64,000 nt of DNA from an uncultured Olsenella sp. (GCA_900540955.1 UQIF01000007.1:16662-80661); one strand, 5' to 3'; counted from the stretch's first letter, positions 33,901-43,144 are shown. A program made the numbers and translations. The notes: a model not told the origin generated them from the letters alone.

Positions 33901-34502
33901 CTCGCGCGAAACGACATCGTGCCCTCGCCCGCGTTGACGTCGGTGGGGTCGAGCACCACGCCGCAGATGGTGTAGTCCTTGCGCGCAAAGACCTGCGTGG
34001 CGTCCTCATCGTCGTCGGAGGAGCCGCGGAAGCTCAGCGTGTCGCCGATGGACTTGCCGGACTCCTTGAGGTAGCGGCGCGTGACGGCCACCTGATCGGC
34101 GGTCACAGGCAGGTGACCCTCGAGCAGCCGCGGCTGGTTCAGCCCCGAGGCCGAGAGCGCCTTGACGTCGACCTTCTCGGAGCCCGAGCCGACGGCCGTG
34201 TAACAGGTCTCGACCCAGCCGCCCTCCGCGGTCTCCACGCCTTCGAGCGCGGCGAGCGCGGCCACGTCGTCGTCGGTGATGCCAAGCGTGGACTGGACGC
34301 GCAGGTCAAAGAGATCCTGCTCGTCGAAGAACCGGTCCGCCGAGGCGCGCAGGTCGATGCAGGCCACCTTGAGGCCGCAGATCATGGTCACGCCGAGGGC
34401 ACAGATGGTCGCGAGGGCCACGAAGCGCTTGAGGCTCCCCCGCATGGTGCGAAGGACGCCCAGGCCGAAGGCCCCGCGAAGAATGCCGGCGTTTCTAGCC
34501 AC
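30945..34502 (-). CDS. FtsX-type ABC exporter permease with long extracellular coiled coil
   Basis: A 1185-residue protein. It has one membrane helix near residues 20-40, a large extracellular part, three helices around 690-800, a second FtsX-like half and three more helices near the C terminus (from about 1060). Between about 270 and 640 lies a heptad-rich coiled coil with repeated xQLDxxxAQIADGRAxLDA-type words, in two arms split by a helical hinge. This layout is common in Coriobacteria and Firmicutes exporters of the MacB/LolCDE superclass. Substrate unknown, perhaps a peptide, antimicrobial or lipid. The start is GTG at 34502, 3 nt after the ATPase stop. Confidence 0.85.
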   Translation of the reverse strand: MARNAGILRGAFGLGVLRTMRGSLKRFVALATICALGVTMICGLKVACIDLRASADRFFDEQDLFDLRVQSTLGITDDDVAALAALEGVETAEGGWVETCYTAVGSGSEKVDVKALSASGLNQPRLLEGHLPVTADQVAVTRRYLKESGKSIGDTLSFRGSSDDDEDATQVFARKDYTICGVVLDPTDVNAGEGTMSFRASGSSQYAFFLLPAAVESEVYTVAYVKVAGSEAPLCYSDAYGDLVGEVKSRVEGIAAEREVARGEGLRADANSQVDDAEKDALDKLADGQRQIDENQEKLDSGAAQIADGRAQLDAQGADAERQMADAQAKIDAARSELASNETQVADGLQQIADGLGCLVDGIPDAISQKRAQLNSAQEELTYNRGVIDGSAQMLSALMGDEWPAEAWSRLSSANTEQEARAAASDVNAALLPFAEKATSFIDQLMQIVDSEEFRQIGASYDGLPPELRQRVDAVLDLLPSSVREAARQILAASANADQILAQLQSLRGQLSQLTGLADGMVQIVVGEAQVAAGRAQLDEAAAAYARLDAARSQIAAGRAELDAGQVQLDAQRKNAQEQLDAARSQLDSGAQELVDGQAQLEAARAEFAQQRADALAAIADARDQISSIDDAAWYVQDRESLASYSSVESDATSIEAIGTALPVVFFVVAVLISLTTMTRMVEEERGLIGLYKALGYGRGRILSKYVVYAAAACLAGGVAGNILGFVVLPLILFTIFSTMYALPAFYLSFDVAYALVSVGLFAVGIVGATALTCRRELAEQPAALMRPKAPKAGSRILLERVAPLWRRLSFLNKVTARNIFRYKRRFLMTVFGIAGCTALLVCGFGIRDSVVALSGKQYGQVGVTRYDLMLVTSAADLEDVAAELDADAQVTSFVPARVDSLTVEYGGSKDSVTLVVVPDDANLADYVVLADDSGAAVDLADSGVAITKNAEQVLHFSPGDTLHVQDATLHEADVEVGAVVMNYLGNTLYMTQSAYERAFGQKSGLNGLLVKLGGTDEQKIAFSEKVSADARTLSAVSTAKLTRDFSSAFTLINTVVYVVIVLAAALSFTVVFTLSNTNISERERELATIKVLGFRPHEVHTYINKETLLLTGLGVVFGLPGGYLLTRGLTWILRMPSLYFDTTVAWSSYAISAALAFVFTIAVSLLTNRSLDRVDMVGALKSAE

Positions 34503-34505
34503 GAG

Positions 34506-35207
34506 CTACCACTCGATTTGCGAGATGGGCAGCGGGTTTTCGTTGGTGGTCATCTGCGTCACGCGGCCGCTCTTGAAGCGGATGAGGCGATCTGCCATGT
34601 CGGCGAGCGCGGCGTTGTGCGTGACGATGACGACGGTGATGCCGTCGCGGCGGCAGGTGTCCTGCAGAAGCTGCAGGATCTGCTTGCCGGTCTGGTAGTC
34701 GAGCGCGCCGGTGGGCTCGTCGCACAGCAGGAGCTTGGGGTTCTTTGCCAGAGCGCGGGCGATGGAGACGCGCTGCTGCTCGCCGCCGGAGAGCTGCGCC
34801 GGGAAGTTCTCGAGGCGGTCCGCCAGGCCGACCTTGCCCAAGGTCTCCTCCGCGTCGAGCGAGTCGGGGCAGATCTGGGCCGCGAGCTCGACGTTCTCGA
34901 GCGCCGTCAGGTTGGGGACGAGGTTGTAGAACTGGAAGACGAAGCCCACGTCGCCGCGGCGGAAGTCGACGAGCTCGGCCTCCGAGGCGTCGCTGATGTC
35001 GCGGCCGCCGACCACGACGCGGCCCGAGGTGGCGCGGTCCATTCCGCCGAGGATGTTGAGCGCGGTGGTCTTGCCGGCGCCGGACTGGCCGAGGATGACC
35101 GCGAGCTCGCCCTTCTCGACCTCAAAAGAAGCCCCGTCCAGGGCGTTGATCTGCGCCGAGCCCTCGCCGTAGCTTCGGACGACGTCGCCGAACTCTATGT
35201 ATGCCAT
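34506..35207 (-). CDS. ABC exporter ATPase (LolD/MacB-type)
   Basis: A 233-residue ATPase with Walker A GQSGAGKTTALN, Q-loop FQFYNLVPNLTALENVE, signature LSGGEQQR, Walker B LLLCDEPTGALD and H-loop VTHNAALADMADR. The DEPTGALD and LVPNLTALENVE wording marks the LolD/MacB/FtsE-like group, which pairs with FtsX-domain permeases such as the one immediately downstream. It is divergent from the TetR gene at 35356, from which it is separated by 148 bp containing two palindromes. Confidence 0.93.
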   Translation of the reverse strand: MAYIEFGDVVRSYGEGSAQINALDGASFEVEKGELAVILGQSGAGKTTALNILGGMDRATSGRVVVGGRDISDASEAELVDFRRGDVGFVFQFYNLVPNLTALENVELAAQICPDSLDAEETLGKVGLADRLENFPAQLSGGEQQRVSIARALAKNPKLLLCDEPTGALDYQTGKQILQLLQDTCRRDGITVVIVTHNAALADMADRLIRFKSGRVTQMTTNENPLPISQIEW

Positions 35208-35245
35208 GACCGCTCCGTTCAGCGCGGCGGGCCGCGCAGATTGCT

Positions 35246-35329
35246 CGACACCGTGTCGTATGGTCGAAGTATAGTGGGCTCAAGGCGCTGCCCGCGGCAC
35301 TTCTCGACACGCGGGCGACAATTGTCGAG
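35246..35329. promoter_or_regulatory. TetR-type operators and promoter between the ABC exporter and its regulator
   Basis: Two palindromes share CGACA/TGTCG half sites: CGACACCGTGTCG (35246-35258) and CGACAATTGTCG (35316-35327). The second lies within a wider CTCGACA...TGTCGAG (35303-35329). A rightward promoter reads TCGACA (35245-35250), a 19-bp spacer and TATAGT (35270-35275), so the first operator overlaps its -35. TATACT is readable leftward at the same -10. Confidence 0.6.
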
Positions 35330-35355
35330 CAGCGCGCCGCCGGGAGGGAACCGCC

Positions 35356-35913
35356 ATGAAAAAGCAGCCGCAGATCACCGAGCAGACCCGGGCGAACCTG
35401 CGCCAGGCGTTCTGGTCCCTCTACGCCGAGCGGCCCATCGAGCGCATCCCGGTGCGCGAGATCTGCGAGCGCGCCGGGTACAACCGCGCGACGTTCTACC
35501 TTTACTACCACGACGTCTACGAGGTCCTGGCGGAGGTCGAGGACCTGGTCCTCGAGGGGCTGAGGTCGCTTGTGGAGGGGCGCCTTTTGCGGGGGGACAC
35601 GCTGGACTTCTCGCAGCACATGGGGCCGATTCTATGCATGGCGCGCGAATACAGGACCTACACCTCGGTGCTTCTTGGCAAAAACGGCGACCCGGCCTTC
35701 GTCGAGCGCTTCAAAGAGACGATCCGCCCGCTCGTGGACCGCTTCGTACTGCCTGCCGAAGGGCTGAGGCCGCAGGAGCGCGCCATCCTTTCGGAGTTCT
35801 ACCTCACGGGGCTTCTGGCAGCGGTGCGCGCTTGGCTCGCGGCCGACGACCCGATGCCCATCCACCAGCTCATCTCACTCGTCATCCACGCGGTGTTCCC
35901 CGACGGTAATTAG
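35356..35913 (+). CDS. TetR/AcrR-family regulator
   Basis: A 185-residue regulator. Its N-terminal helix-turn-helix (about residues 10-55) includes AFWSLYAERPIERIPVREICERAGYNRATFYLYYHDVYEVL, with the TFYLYY recognition-helix motif of the family. The C-terminal ligand domain is helical and unremarkable. It probably represses the divergent ABC exporter and itself through the CGACA/TGTCG palindromes. ATG 35356 has GGGAGGGAA upstream. Confidence 0.9.
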   Translation: MKKQPQITEQTRANLRQAFWSLYAERPIERIPVREICERAGYNRATFYLYYHDVYEVLAEVEDLVLEGLRSLVEGRLLRGDTLDFSQHMGPILCMAREYRTYTSVLLGKNGDPAFVERFKETIRPLVDRFVLPAEGLRPQERAILSEFYLTGLLAAVRAWLAADDPMPIHQLISLVIHAVFPDGN

Positions 35914-35973
35914 CAACCGAAACCGACGCAGAACCTGCCCGGAGACTGTTTTTGCACCGGTTTCGGTTGCTAA
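35910..35973. repeat. 16-bp perfect inverted repeat after the TetR gene
   Basis: TTAGCAACCGAAACCG (35910-35925, overlapping the TetR stop codon) pairs perfectly with CGGTTTCGGTTGCTAA (35958-35973). The 32-nt loop contains TTTTT. It is placed as a terminator, but the long loop and lack of a T-tract after the stem are unusual. Confidence 0.8.
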
Positions 35974-36055
35974 TCGATAACCGGCGCCCGGCGGTTGCCG
36001 GCGGTCCCCTATACTCTCACGCGTTTGTCCGTTTTTGGTCTTGGGGGTTCCACCT

Positions 36056-37216
36056 ATGAAGAAGGGCCTGCTCGCGCTCGCTGCCGGCGCGTTCGCCTTG
36101 GGTTTTGCCGAGTTTCTGCTCATGGGCATCATCACGAACATCGCCGCGGGCGTCGGCGTGACGGTGCCGGACGCCGGCGTGTTCATCACCGCCTACGCCA
36201 TCGGGGTGTGCTTCGGCACGCTCATCCTCGTGTTCGGCCACAGCGTCGAGCCCAAACGCCTGCTCATGGCCTTTATGCTGCTGTGCTGCGCCGGCAACGC
36301 GATGGCGGCGGCCGCGCCTAACGCGACCACGCTCACCGTCGCGCGCTTCATCTCGGGCATGCCGCACGGCGCGTTCTTCGGCACGGCCACCATCGTCGCC
36401 AAGGCCATGGCCGAGAAGGGCCGCGAGAGCCAGGCCGTCGCCGTCATGGTCCTCGGCCAGACCCTCGCCAACACCCTCGGCGTGCCCTTCGGCACCCTGC
36501 TCGCCAACCTCGTGAACTGGCGCGCGGCGTTCGTCTTTGTCGCCGTCTGGGCCCTCATGTCGTTCGCGCTCATCTGGAGGCTCGTGCCCAACATCCCCGC
36601 CGTTAAGGACGCGGGGCTCGCGGGGCAGTTCAAGTTCCTGGGGCGCCCCGGCCCGTGGGTCGTACTCGGCGCCGTCATGCTGGGCAACTCGGGAATCTTC
36701 TGCTGGTGGAGCTATGTGTCGCCTTGGCTGCAGGACGTCGGCGGCTGGAGCGCGGCGGCGCTGCCGGCGCTCCTCGTGCTCGCGGGATTCGGCATGATCG
36801 TGGGCTCCCAGCTCGGCGGCCGCTGCGGCGACCGGCTTTCCCCGGGACGCGCCGCGGCCATCGGCCAGGGCATCAGCTGTGTGTCCATGCTGCTCATCTT
36901 CGCGATCTCGGGAAGCCCCCTGACCTCGGCGGCGCTGATGTTCCTGTGCTGCGTGGGGCTCTTCTTCCCCTCGAGCCCGCAGCAGCTCGCCATGGTCGAG
37001 GTCGGCGTCGGCGGCGGCGAGATGATCGCCGGCGCGTGCGTCCAGGTGGCCTTCAACGGCGGCAACGCCATCGGCGCCCAGATCGGCCAGGCGGTGCTGA
37101 ACACGGGAGCCGCCTACAACGCGCCCGCCCTCGCCGGCGCGCCCATCGCCGCCTGCGCCGTGGCGCTTCTTGCCCTCTACGCGCGCCGCTTCGAGCCCGA
37201 GTACCACAAGCAGTGA
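36056..37216 (+). CDS. MFS transporter, AraJ/DHA1-like
   Basis: A 386-residue protein with 12 predicted membrane helices. Signature stretches are AGAFALGFAEFLLMGIITNIA (helix 1), ITAYAIGVCFGTLIL, FISGMPHGAFFGTATIVAKAM and NWRAAFVFVAVWAL. These resemble AraJ/YdhP-type exporters of sugars or drugs. ATG 36056 follows a GGGGG tract; the upstream in-frame start adds seven unlikely residues. A -10-like TATACT lies at about 36010. A terminator follows. The exported substrate cannot be told. Confidence 0.87.
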   Translation: MKKGLLALAAGAFALGFAEFLLMGIITNIAAGVGVTVPDAGVFITAYAIGVCFGTLILVFGHSVEPKRLLMAFMLLCCAGNAMAAAAPNATTLTVARFISGMPHGAFFGTATIVAKAMAEKGRESQAVAVMVLGQTLANTLGVPFGTLLANLVNWRAAFVFVAVWALMSFALIWRLVPNIPAVKDAGLAGQFKFLGRPGPWVVLGAVMLGNSGIFCWWSYVSPWLQDVGGWSAAALPALLVLAGFGMIVGSQLGGRCGDRLSPGRAAAIGQGISCVSMLLIFAISGSPLTSAALMFLCCVGLFFPSSPQQLAMVEVGVGGGEMIAGACVQVAFNGGNAIGAQIGQAVLNTGAAYNAPALAGAPIAACAVALLALYARRFEPEYHKQ

Positions 37217-37254
37217 CCCCTGCTCTCCAAACGAGCGCCGAAGTCACCAACGGC

Positions 37255-37287
37255 AAAAGCCGCAGGCCATCGACCTGCGGCTTTTTC
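37255..37287. terminator. bidirectional terminator between MFS and degV genes
   Basis: AAAAGCCGCAGG pairs perfectly with CCTGCGGCTTTT over a 7-nt loop, and more T follows. The convergent genes on each side can both use it. Confidence 0.92.
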
Positions 37288-37316
37288 TTCTTTGCAGAGT
37301 ATGTCCCGCGCCCAGC

Positions 37317-38165
37317 CTATGCCGTGAAGAACGCCAGCGCGATGGCGCCGGGCCCCACATGGGTGCCGATGGTGGCGCCGACGGTGTGGACGGGCAGCTC
37401 GCCGTCGGGGAAGCCGGGCTCCCAGATGGCCTTCGAGTCCGCGATGTACTTGCGCAGCAGCTTGTCCGAGAGACCCGCATAGCCGAGCGCCACGGGCATC
37501 GAGAAGTCGATGCCGCCGGCCTTCTCGACCTGCTCGGACAGGAGGTTGCGGCCGTTCTTGGAGCCGCGGGCCTTGCCGAGCACCTTGACCTCGCCGTCGT
37601 CGATGCTGATCACGGGCTTGATGGAAAGAAGCGCGCCCACGCCAGCCGCCGCGGCGCTGATGCGGCCGCCTCGCTTGAGGTACTCGAGGGTGTCAAGAAG
37701 GCCCACGACGCAAACGTTGCCGCGCACGCGCTCGAGCTCCTCGGCGATCTCTGCCGCAGGCTTTCCGGCCGCCGCCAGGCGCAGCGCGTACTCCACGAGG
37801 ACCCGCTCGCCCACGCAAACGTTCAGGCTGTCGACCACGCGCACGACGACCTTGGCCTCGGACGCCGCTGTGAGAGCCGACTGATAGGTTCCCGAGAGCT
37901 TGGACGAGAGCGTGATGCACACGACCTCGTCGCCCGCCGCATAAGCCTCCTCGAAAGCCTGGCTGAAGGCGTAGGGGTTGACCTGGCCGGTCTTTGGCAG
38001 ATCGTCCTCCTCCACGAGCAGCTCGTAGAAGCGATCGTGGGAAAGGTCCACGCCATCGGCATAGGTCGTCGTGCCGAACATGATGGAGAGCGGCAAGACG
38101 ACGAGACCCTCGTGCTCGCCGGGCAGGATGTCGCTCCCGGAGTCGGTGATAATGCGAACAGACAT
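37317..38165 (-). CDS. DegV-family fatty-acid-binding protein
   Basis: A 282-residue DegV protein. It opens with VRIITDSGSDILPGEHEGLVVLPLSI and has the conserved fatty-acid carboxylate-binding Ser in CITLSSKLSGTYQSA (about residues 90-105). It ends with HTVGATIGTHVGPGAIALAFFTA. DegV/FakB proteins present fatty acids to the FakA kinase, which is not in this window. ATG 38165 has GGAAGGGACC upstream. A MarR gene lies 88 bp upstream on the same strand and could regulate or be co-transcribed with it. Confidence 0.94.
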   Translation of the reverse strand: MSVRIITDSGSDILPGEHEGLVVLPLSIMFGTTTYADGVDLSHDRFYELLVEEDDLPKTGQVNPYAFSQAFEEAYAAGDEVVCITLSSKLSGTYQSALTAASEAKVVVRVVDSLNVCVGERVLVEYALRLAAAGKPAAEIAEELERVRGNVCVVGLLDTLEYLKRGGRISAAAAGVGALLSIKPVISIDDGEVKVLGKARGSKNGRNLLSEQVEKAGGIDFSMPVALGYAGLSDKLLRKYIADSKAIWEPGFPDGELPVHTVGATIGTHVGPGAIALAFFTA

Positions 38166-38252
38166 AAGAGGTCCCTTCCGGGGCGGCTGCCCCGCATTGG
38201 CTGAGTGGTTTTGGTTTGCTATTTCAAGCGGGCGTCGGTGCCGCCGCAGAAT

Positions 38253-38705
38253 CTAGCGCGAGATCTCCTTGAGACGCTCGAGCACGGACTCCATCGAGGC
38301 GTACATAGCCTGACGCCTGGAGGCCGTGAGCCCGCCGCCCGCCTCGTCGACGATACGGCCGATGATCTGGTCCACCTCGACCATCGCGGCCTTGCCCTTC
38401 TCGGTAAGCTTCACGGGGGCGCGATAGCGGGCGCCGACCGAGCCGTCGGCGGCCTCCCCCACCTCGATGAAGCCGTCGGCCGAAAGGCGCGCGACCACGC
38501 GCGACACGGCGGCGCGGTCCACGCCCGCGAGGCGGGCGAGCTCGGCGGACGTGAGGCCCTCGGGATGCTTGTCGAGGTTATAGATGCACATGAGGTCGCC
38601 GGCGCGCAGCCCGAAGCGAGCGAGCTCGGCGGTCTTGATGCGCGAGATCTCCTTCTCGATCGCGGTAACCAGCCCAACGAACCCCTCGAAGCGATCCTCG
38701 ACCAC
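38253..38705 (-). CDS. MarR-family transcriptional regulator
   Basis: A 150-residue winged-helix regulator. The DNA-binding part reads LTSAELARLAGVDRAAVSRVVARLSADGFIEV, then the wing ARYRAPVKLTEKGKAAM. The start is GTG at 38705 with AGGAGG at good spacing. A palindrome with a TTGTTGA...TCAACAA core lies 54 bp upstream and may be its operator. The signal molecule is unknown. Lipid or phenolic regulation is typical in the family, and the DegV neighbour would fit fatty acids, but that is inference. Confidence 0.88.
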   Translation of the reverse strand: MVEDRFEGFVGLVTAIEKEISRIKTAELARFGLRAGDLMCIYNLDKHPEGLTSAELARLAGVDRAAVSRVVARLSADGFIEVGEAADGSVGARYRAPVKLTEKGKAAMVEVDQIIGRIVDEAGGGLTASRRQAMYASMESVLERLKEISR

Positions 38706-38758
38706 AGTGCCTCCTCTCGACGCCGACGGCGGCGCACGTTATCTGACGTAATAACAAT

Positions 38759-38796
38759 AATGGCGTGTTTGTTGATAAGTCAACAAACACGCCATT
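38759..38796. promoter_or_regulatory. 17-bp perfect palindrome before the MarR gene
   Basis: AATGGCGTGTTTGTTGA (38759-38775) pairs perfectly with TCAACAAACACGCCATT (38780-38796) over a 4-nt loop. The TTGTTGA-N4-TCAACAA core resembles MarR operators. It is also the first hairpin downstream of the helicase gene and is followed by ATTGTTATTA on that strand, so it may double as that gene's terminator. Confidence 0.6.
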
Positions 38797-38842
38797 TACA
38801 CACAATTGCAGGTGGCGGGACCGGATTAGCGAAGGCGTTTGA

Positions 38843-40381
<1,539 letters not shown>

Positions 40382-40484
40382 GAAATAAGAATCCTAACTT
40401 CGGGCCCGATCTGCGGCGCCCTTCTTTGTAAACAGCCGCTCTACTCTAGCGCAACCGGCTACCCGAATTAAGCCTGCAAAAAAA

Positions 40485-40544
40485 CTGCCAAATCAGCCTG
40501 TCTGATTCGGCGGTTTTTCAGCCTGTCTGATTTGGCAGCGTTTT
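40485..40544. repeat. left CAGCCTGTCTGATT repeat module
   Basis: CTGCCAAATCAG (40485-40496) and CTGATTTGGCAG (40527-40538) form a perfect 12-bp stem followed by TTTTTT. Inside lie two direct copies of CAGCCTGTCTGATT (40494-40507 and 40519-40532, 25 bp apart), and an alternative inner hairpin ends in TTTTT. Inverted copies of the same words stand at 41270-41307, beyond the DUF2798 gene. Confidence 0.85.
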
Positions 40545-40566
40545 TTGCCCGGCTGGCTCGAAAAGC

Positions 40567-41067
40567 CTAGCCCACCTGCGGCTCAGCAAGGACGGTGCCC
40601 TCCGGAAATGCACGGCGGAACACGAAGCGCGCAAGCGGCCCGGCAATGAGCAGGTTCCACGGCAGCGCCATGATGAAGTTCCATGGGATGTTGGTAAGCC
40701 ATGCCGCGGGAACGACGGCAAGCGTGCCCGCGTGGAGCGCTCCCTCGAAGGCGCCGTAGAGGCTCATGATGATGACCATGGGGAAGACCATGCAGGTAGA
40801 GACCGCGAGCGTCATGGCACGCGGGCTCGACTTGCCGGGCGTCACGAGGTGCTTGAACGCGAAACCCTTGGCAAGCGGGCTCGCGACGAACCAGTCGCAC
40901 AGCATGGCAAAGACGTATGCGGGCGCGAAGCCGATCCACGCGTCGACGACCACCTCGGCCGAAAGGCCGCCGCGTGTGCGCGCGACGTTGTAGATGCTCA
41001 TCCAAAACACCATCAAGAAGCACATGATGAAGGTGAACAGCAGGCTTTCTCGCTTGTTTTTGGGCAT
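40567..41067 (-). CDS. DUF2798-family membrane protein
   Basis: A 166-residue protein with four predicted membrane helices in two similar halves. Each has the DUF2798 pattern of a Met/Phe-rich helix with an MSxY motif (FLMVFWMSIYNVA and MVIIMSLYGAF), followed by a Trp-containing helix (DAWIGFAPAYVFAM and TNIPWNFIMALPWNLL). Function is unknown in the family. ATG 41067 follows GAGGAG. The gene stands alone, bracketed by the CAGCCTGTCTG repeat modules on both sides, which suggests it moves or is transcribed as an isolated unit. Confidence 0.85.
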   Translation of the reverse strand: MPKNKRESLLFTFIMCFLMVFWMSIYNVARTRGGLSAEVVVDAWIGFAPAYVFAMLCDWFVASPLAKGFAFKHLVTPGKSSPRAMTLAVSTCMVFPMVIIMSLYGAFEGALHAGTLAVVPAAWLTNIPWNFIMALPWNLLIAGPLARFVFRRAFPEGTVLAEPQVG

Positions 41068-41211
41068 AAAGAAACTCCTCACGAATCGTAGTCCTGACTC
41101 GACGGGACGAGCCTCGCCCAAAGAAGCGCACGTCCCGGAGCCAGCGCTGCCGGGCCATTCTAACCAAAGCCGAGAGCACTTCGTAAGCGTTAAGTTTATG
41201 GAGATAAACGC

Positions 41212-41249
41212 GCCCGCCCGCAGTCGGCGATTGCCGATTGCGGGCGGGC
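41212..41249. repeat. 17-bp GC-rich hairpin upstream of the DUF2798 gene
   Basis: GCCCGCCCGCAGTCGGC pairs with GCCGATTGCGGGCGGGC (one G-U) across a GATT loop. It lacks a T-tract on either strand. Confidence 0.7.
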
Positions 41250-41269
41250 AGGGCGGGGAGGCGCCCATT

Positions 41270-41307
41270 CCAGACAGGCAAAAATGATTGCCAAACCAGA
41301 CAGGCTG
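41270..41307. repeat. right CCAGACAGGC repeat module (inverted)
   Basis: Two direct copies of CCAGACAGGC (41270 and 41296, 26 bp apart) separated by AAAAATGATTGCCAAA. This is the inverse of the module at 40485-40544, including the GCCAAA and five-A/T words. Confidence 0.75.
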
Positions 41308-41321
41308 AATTGACAGGCGGC

Positions 41322-42185
41322 CTACCAGCCGAAGTCGGCAAGGCAGCGGTCGAGGTCCTCCTCGAAGGTGCCGAGCTCGATGCCGGCGGCCTGGATCTTG
41401 TCCGAGGCCAGGCGGAAGTCGCGCGGGCGCTCGGCATAGGTCTTCTGGTCGGGAAGGATAAGGCGGTCGACCTCGGACTCCGAGCATCCGAGGCGCGACG
41501 CCACCAGCCGCGCCGTCTCGTAGGTCGAGCGGCCGTTCTGGCTCGCGAAGTGGTACGCGCCGCTCGGCAGCTCGAGGATCTGCGGGAGCTGCTCGGCAAA
41601 GCGCTGCGCGTAGGTCATGTTGCGCAGCTCATGGACGCGAAACGCCGTGGGCTTATTGCCCCTGACGGCGGCAAGGACGTTGCCGAGGATGTTCGGCGAC
41701 GCCTTGACGCCGGGCATGGACAGCCCGAACATCCAGCTGAAGCGCAGGATGAGGTAGTCGCTAAGGTTCTCGCGGATCCAGGCGTCGGCCTCCATTTTTT
41801 GCTCGCCGTAGGCGCTGACGGACGCCTGCTCGTCGTCCTCAGAGAAGGGCGCCTTGCCCGGGGCCGCGTTGAAGCACTGCTCGGTGGAGATGAACACCAT
41901 GCGCTTTGCGCGCTCGCGGCACACCTTGGCGATGGCGATGGCCGACTCTGTGTTCACACGATGCGTGAGCTCGGGCTGCTCCTCGCAGTGGGCCGTCGTG
42001 GCGTCGGCCGCCATGTGCAGGCAGACGTCGAAATCCGCAGCCTCGAAGTACTTCTCGACCTCATCGGGGTGCGAAAAGTCCACATCGGTGTGGGACACGC
42101 AGGCAAACTCCATGCGCCCCGCGTTGTACAGCCGCGCAAGGCTGGCAAGATACCCGTGCGCTCCCGTGACCAGGACCTTCTTCAT
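41322..42185 (-). CDS. RmlD/NAD-dependent epimerase-like sugar-nucleotide reductase
   Basis: A 287-residue extended short-chain dehydrogenase. The NAD(P) loop is VTGAHGYLASL near residue 6. Asp-rich VDFSHPDEVEKYF, MAADATTAHCEE and the catalytic YGEQKMEAD (YxxxK) follow. Overall it resembles dTDP-4-dehydrorhamnose reductase, but no other rhamnose gene is near, so the substrate is uncertain. ATG 42185 has GAGGAG. It is the last gene of a deoC-manA-this operon, and its start lies 2 nt after the preceding stop. Confidence 0.82.
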   Translation of the reverse strand: MKKVLVTGAHGYLASLARLYNAGRMEFACVSHTDVDFSHPDEVEKYFEAADFDVCLHMAADATTAHCEEQPELTHRVNTESAIAIAKVCRERAKRMVFISTEQCFNAAPGKAPFSEDDEQASVSAYGEQKMEADAWIRENLSDYLILRFSWMFGLSMPGVKASPNILGNVLAAVRGNKPTAFRVHELRNMTYAQRFAEQLPQILELPSGAYHFASQNGRSTYETARLVASRLGCSESEVDRLILPDQKTYAERPRDFRLASDKIQAAGIELGTFEEDLDRCLADFGW

Positions 42186-42187
42186 GG

Positions 42188-43135
42188 TTACTCCTCCTCG
42201 CCGGGGCGCGTGGCGTACGAACGGATCACACGGCAATCCCCCTCGACAACATAGCTGCCGGCGCTCGCGGGGACCAGCGCCGACCGGGTGCAGGGAAGCT
42301 CTACCGTACCCTCGGCGCTTCGCAGCCGGGCGGTCCCGCCCACGCACGACACCACATGATACCGCCCGCCGAGCTCCTGTTCCCAGCTCCCCCGCACGTC
42401 GGCGACGTCGGCGACGAAGAGGCGGTGGGTCACGCCGCGGCGCACGCTCGCCGGGCCGGCGGGGTCGTACGCGCCGAGGTGAACGGGATCGGGCCGGCTC
42501 TGCGTCCGCAGGACATCGAAGCCCTTCTCGACATGGAGCTCGCGGCCGCGGCCCCAGTCGCAGATACGGTAGGTGCAAAAGCCGAAGCTGCCGACCTCAA
42601 GGGCGAGCACGCCCGCGCCCAGGGCGTGCAGCGTTCCCGCCGGCACGCACACGAAGTCGCCCTCGGACACCGGGACGCGGCGGCCGTACTTCTCGCCGAT
42701 AGTGTCGTCGGCCGCGGCCGCGCGCAGGGCCGACACGTCGTCGGTAGTCGAGCCGCAGATAATCGTCGCGCCGGGTTTGGCCTCCACGATGTACCAGGAC
42801 TCGGTCTTCTCGTGGTCGTTCTCGTGGGCCTGGGCATACGCTTCATCGGGGTGTACCTGCACCGACAGGTTCTGCCCCGCGCTCATGGTGATGATCTGGA
42901 CGATGCCGTCCCCCTCGAGGTCGCCCATGATCTCCGACCTGTGCTCGGCAAGAAGGACGTCCAGCGGCGTGCCGTCATACGGCCCGCCCTCGACGTCGTT
43001 CACGAGCCCCTCGTGGACCGAGACGTCGAACGACTCGCCGAACACCATGTCGCCGTCAATTCCCCGCAGGCGGTTGATCGCGTCTCCGGACCAAACGGGC
43101 GAGATCAGGTTCGGTTTAAGCAGAAGCGGTCCCAC
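42188..43135 (-). CDS. manA: mannose-6-phosphate isomerase, class I
   Basis: A 315-residue zinc isomerase interconverting mannose 6-phosphate and fructose 6-phosphate. Zinc-site words are SVQVHPDEAYAQ (Gln and His), the Glu in HEKTESWY and a later His in AGTLHALG. It is of the short (about 315-residue) Bacillus type. The start is GTG at 43135 with GGAGG, 9 bp after the deoC stop. The mannose-family PTS starting at 44037 lies divergently next door, giving a coherent mannose uptake-and-use neighbourhood. Confidence 0.93.
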   Translation of the reverse strand: MGPLLLKPNLISPVWSGDAINRLRGIDGDMVFGESFDVSVHEGLVNDVEGGPYDGTPLDVLLAEHRSEIMGDLEGDGIVQIITMSAGQNLSVQVHPDEAYAQAHENDHEKTESWYIVEAKPGATIICGSTTDDVSALRAAAADDTIGEKYGRRVPVSEGDFVCVPAGTLHALGAGVLALEVGSFGFCTYRICDWGRGRELHVEKGFDVLRTQSRPDPVHLGAYDPAGPASVRRGVTHRLFVADVADVRGSWEQELGGRYHVVSCVGGTARLRSAEGTVELPCTRSALVPASAGSYVVEGDCRVIRSYATRPGEEE

Positions 43136-43144
43136 ATTGGCCTC

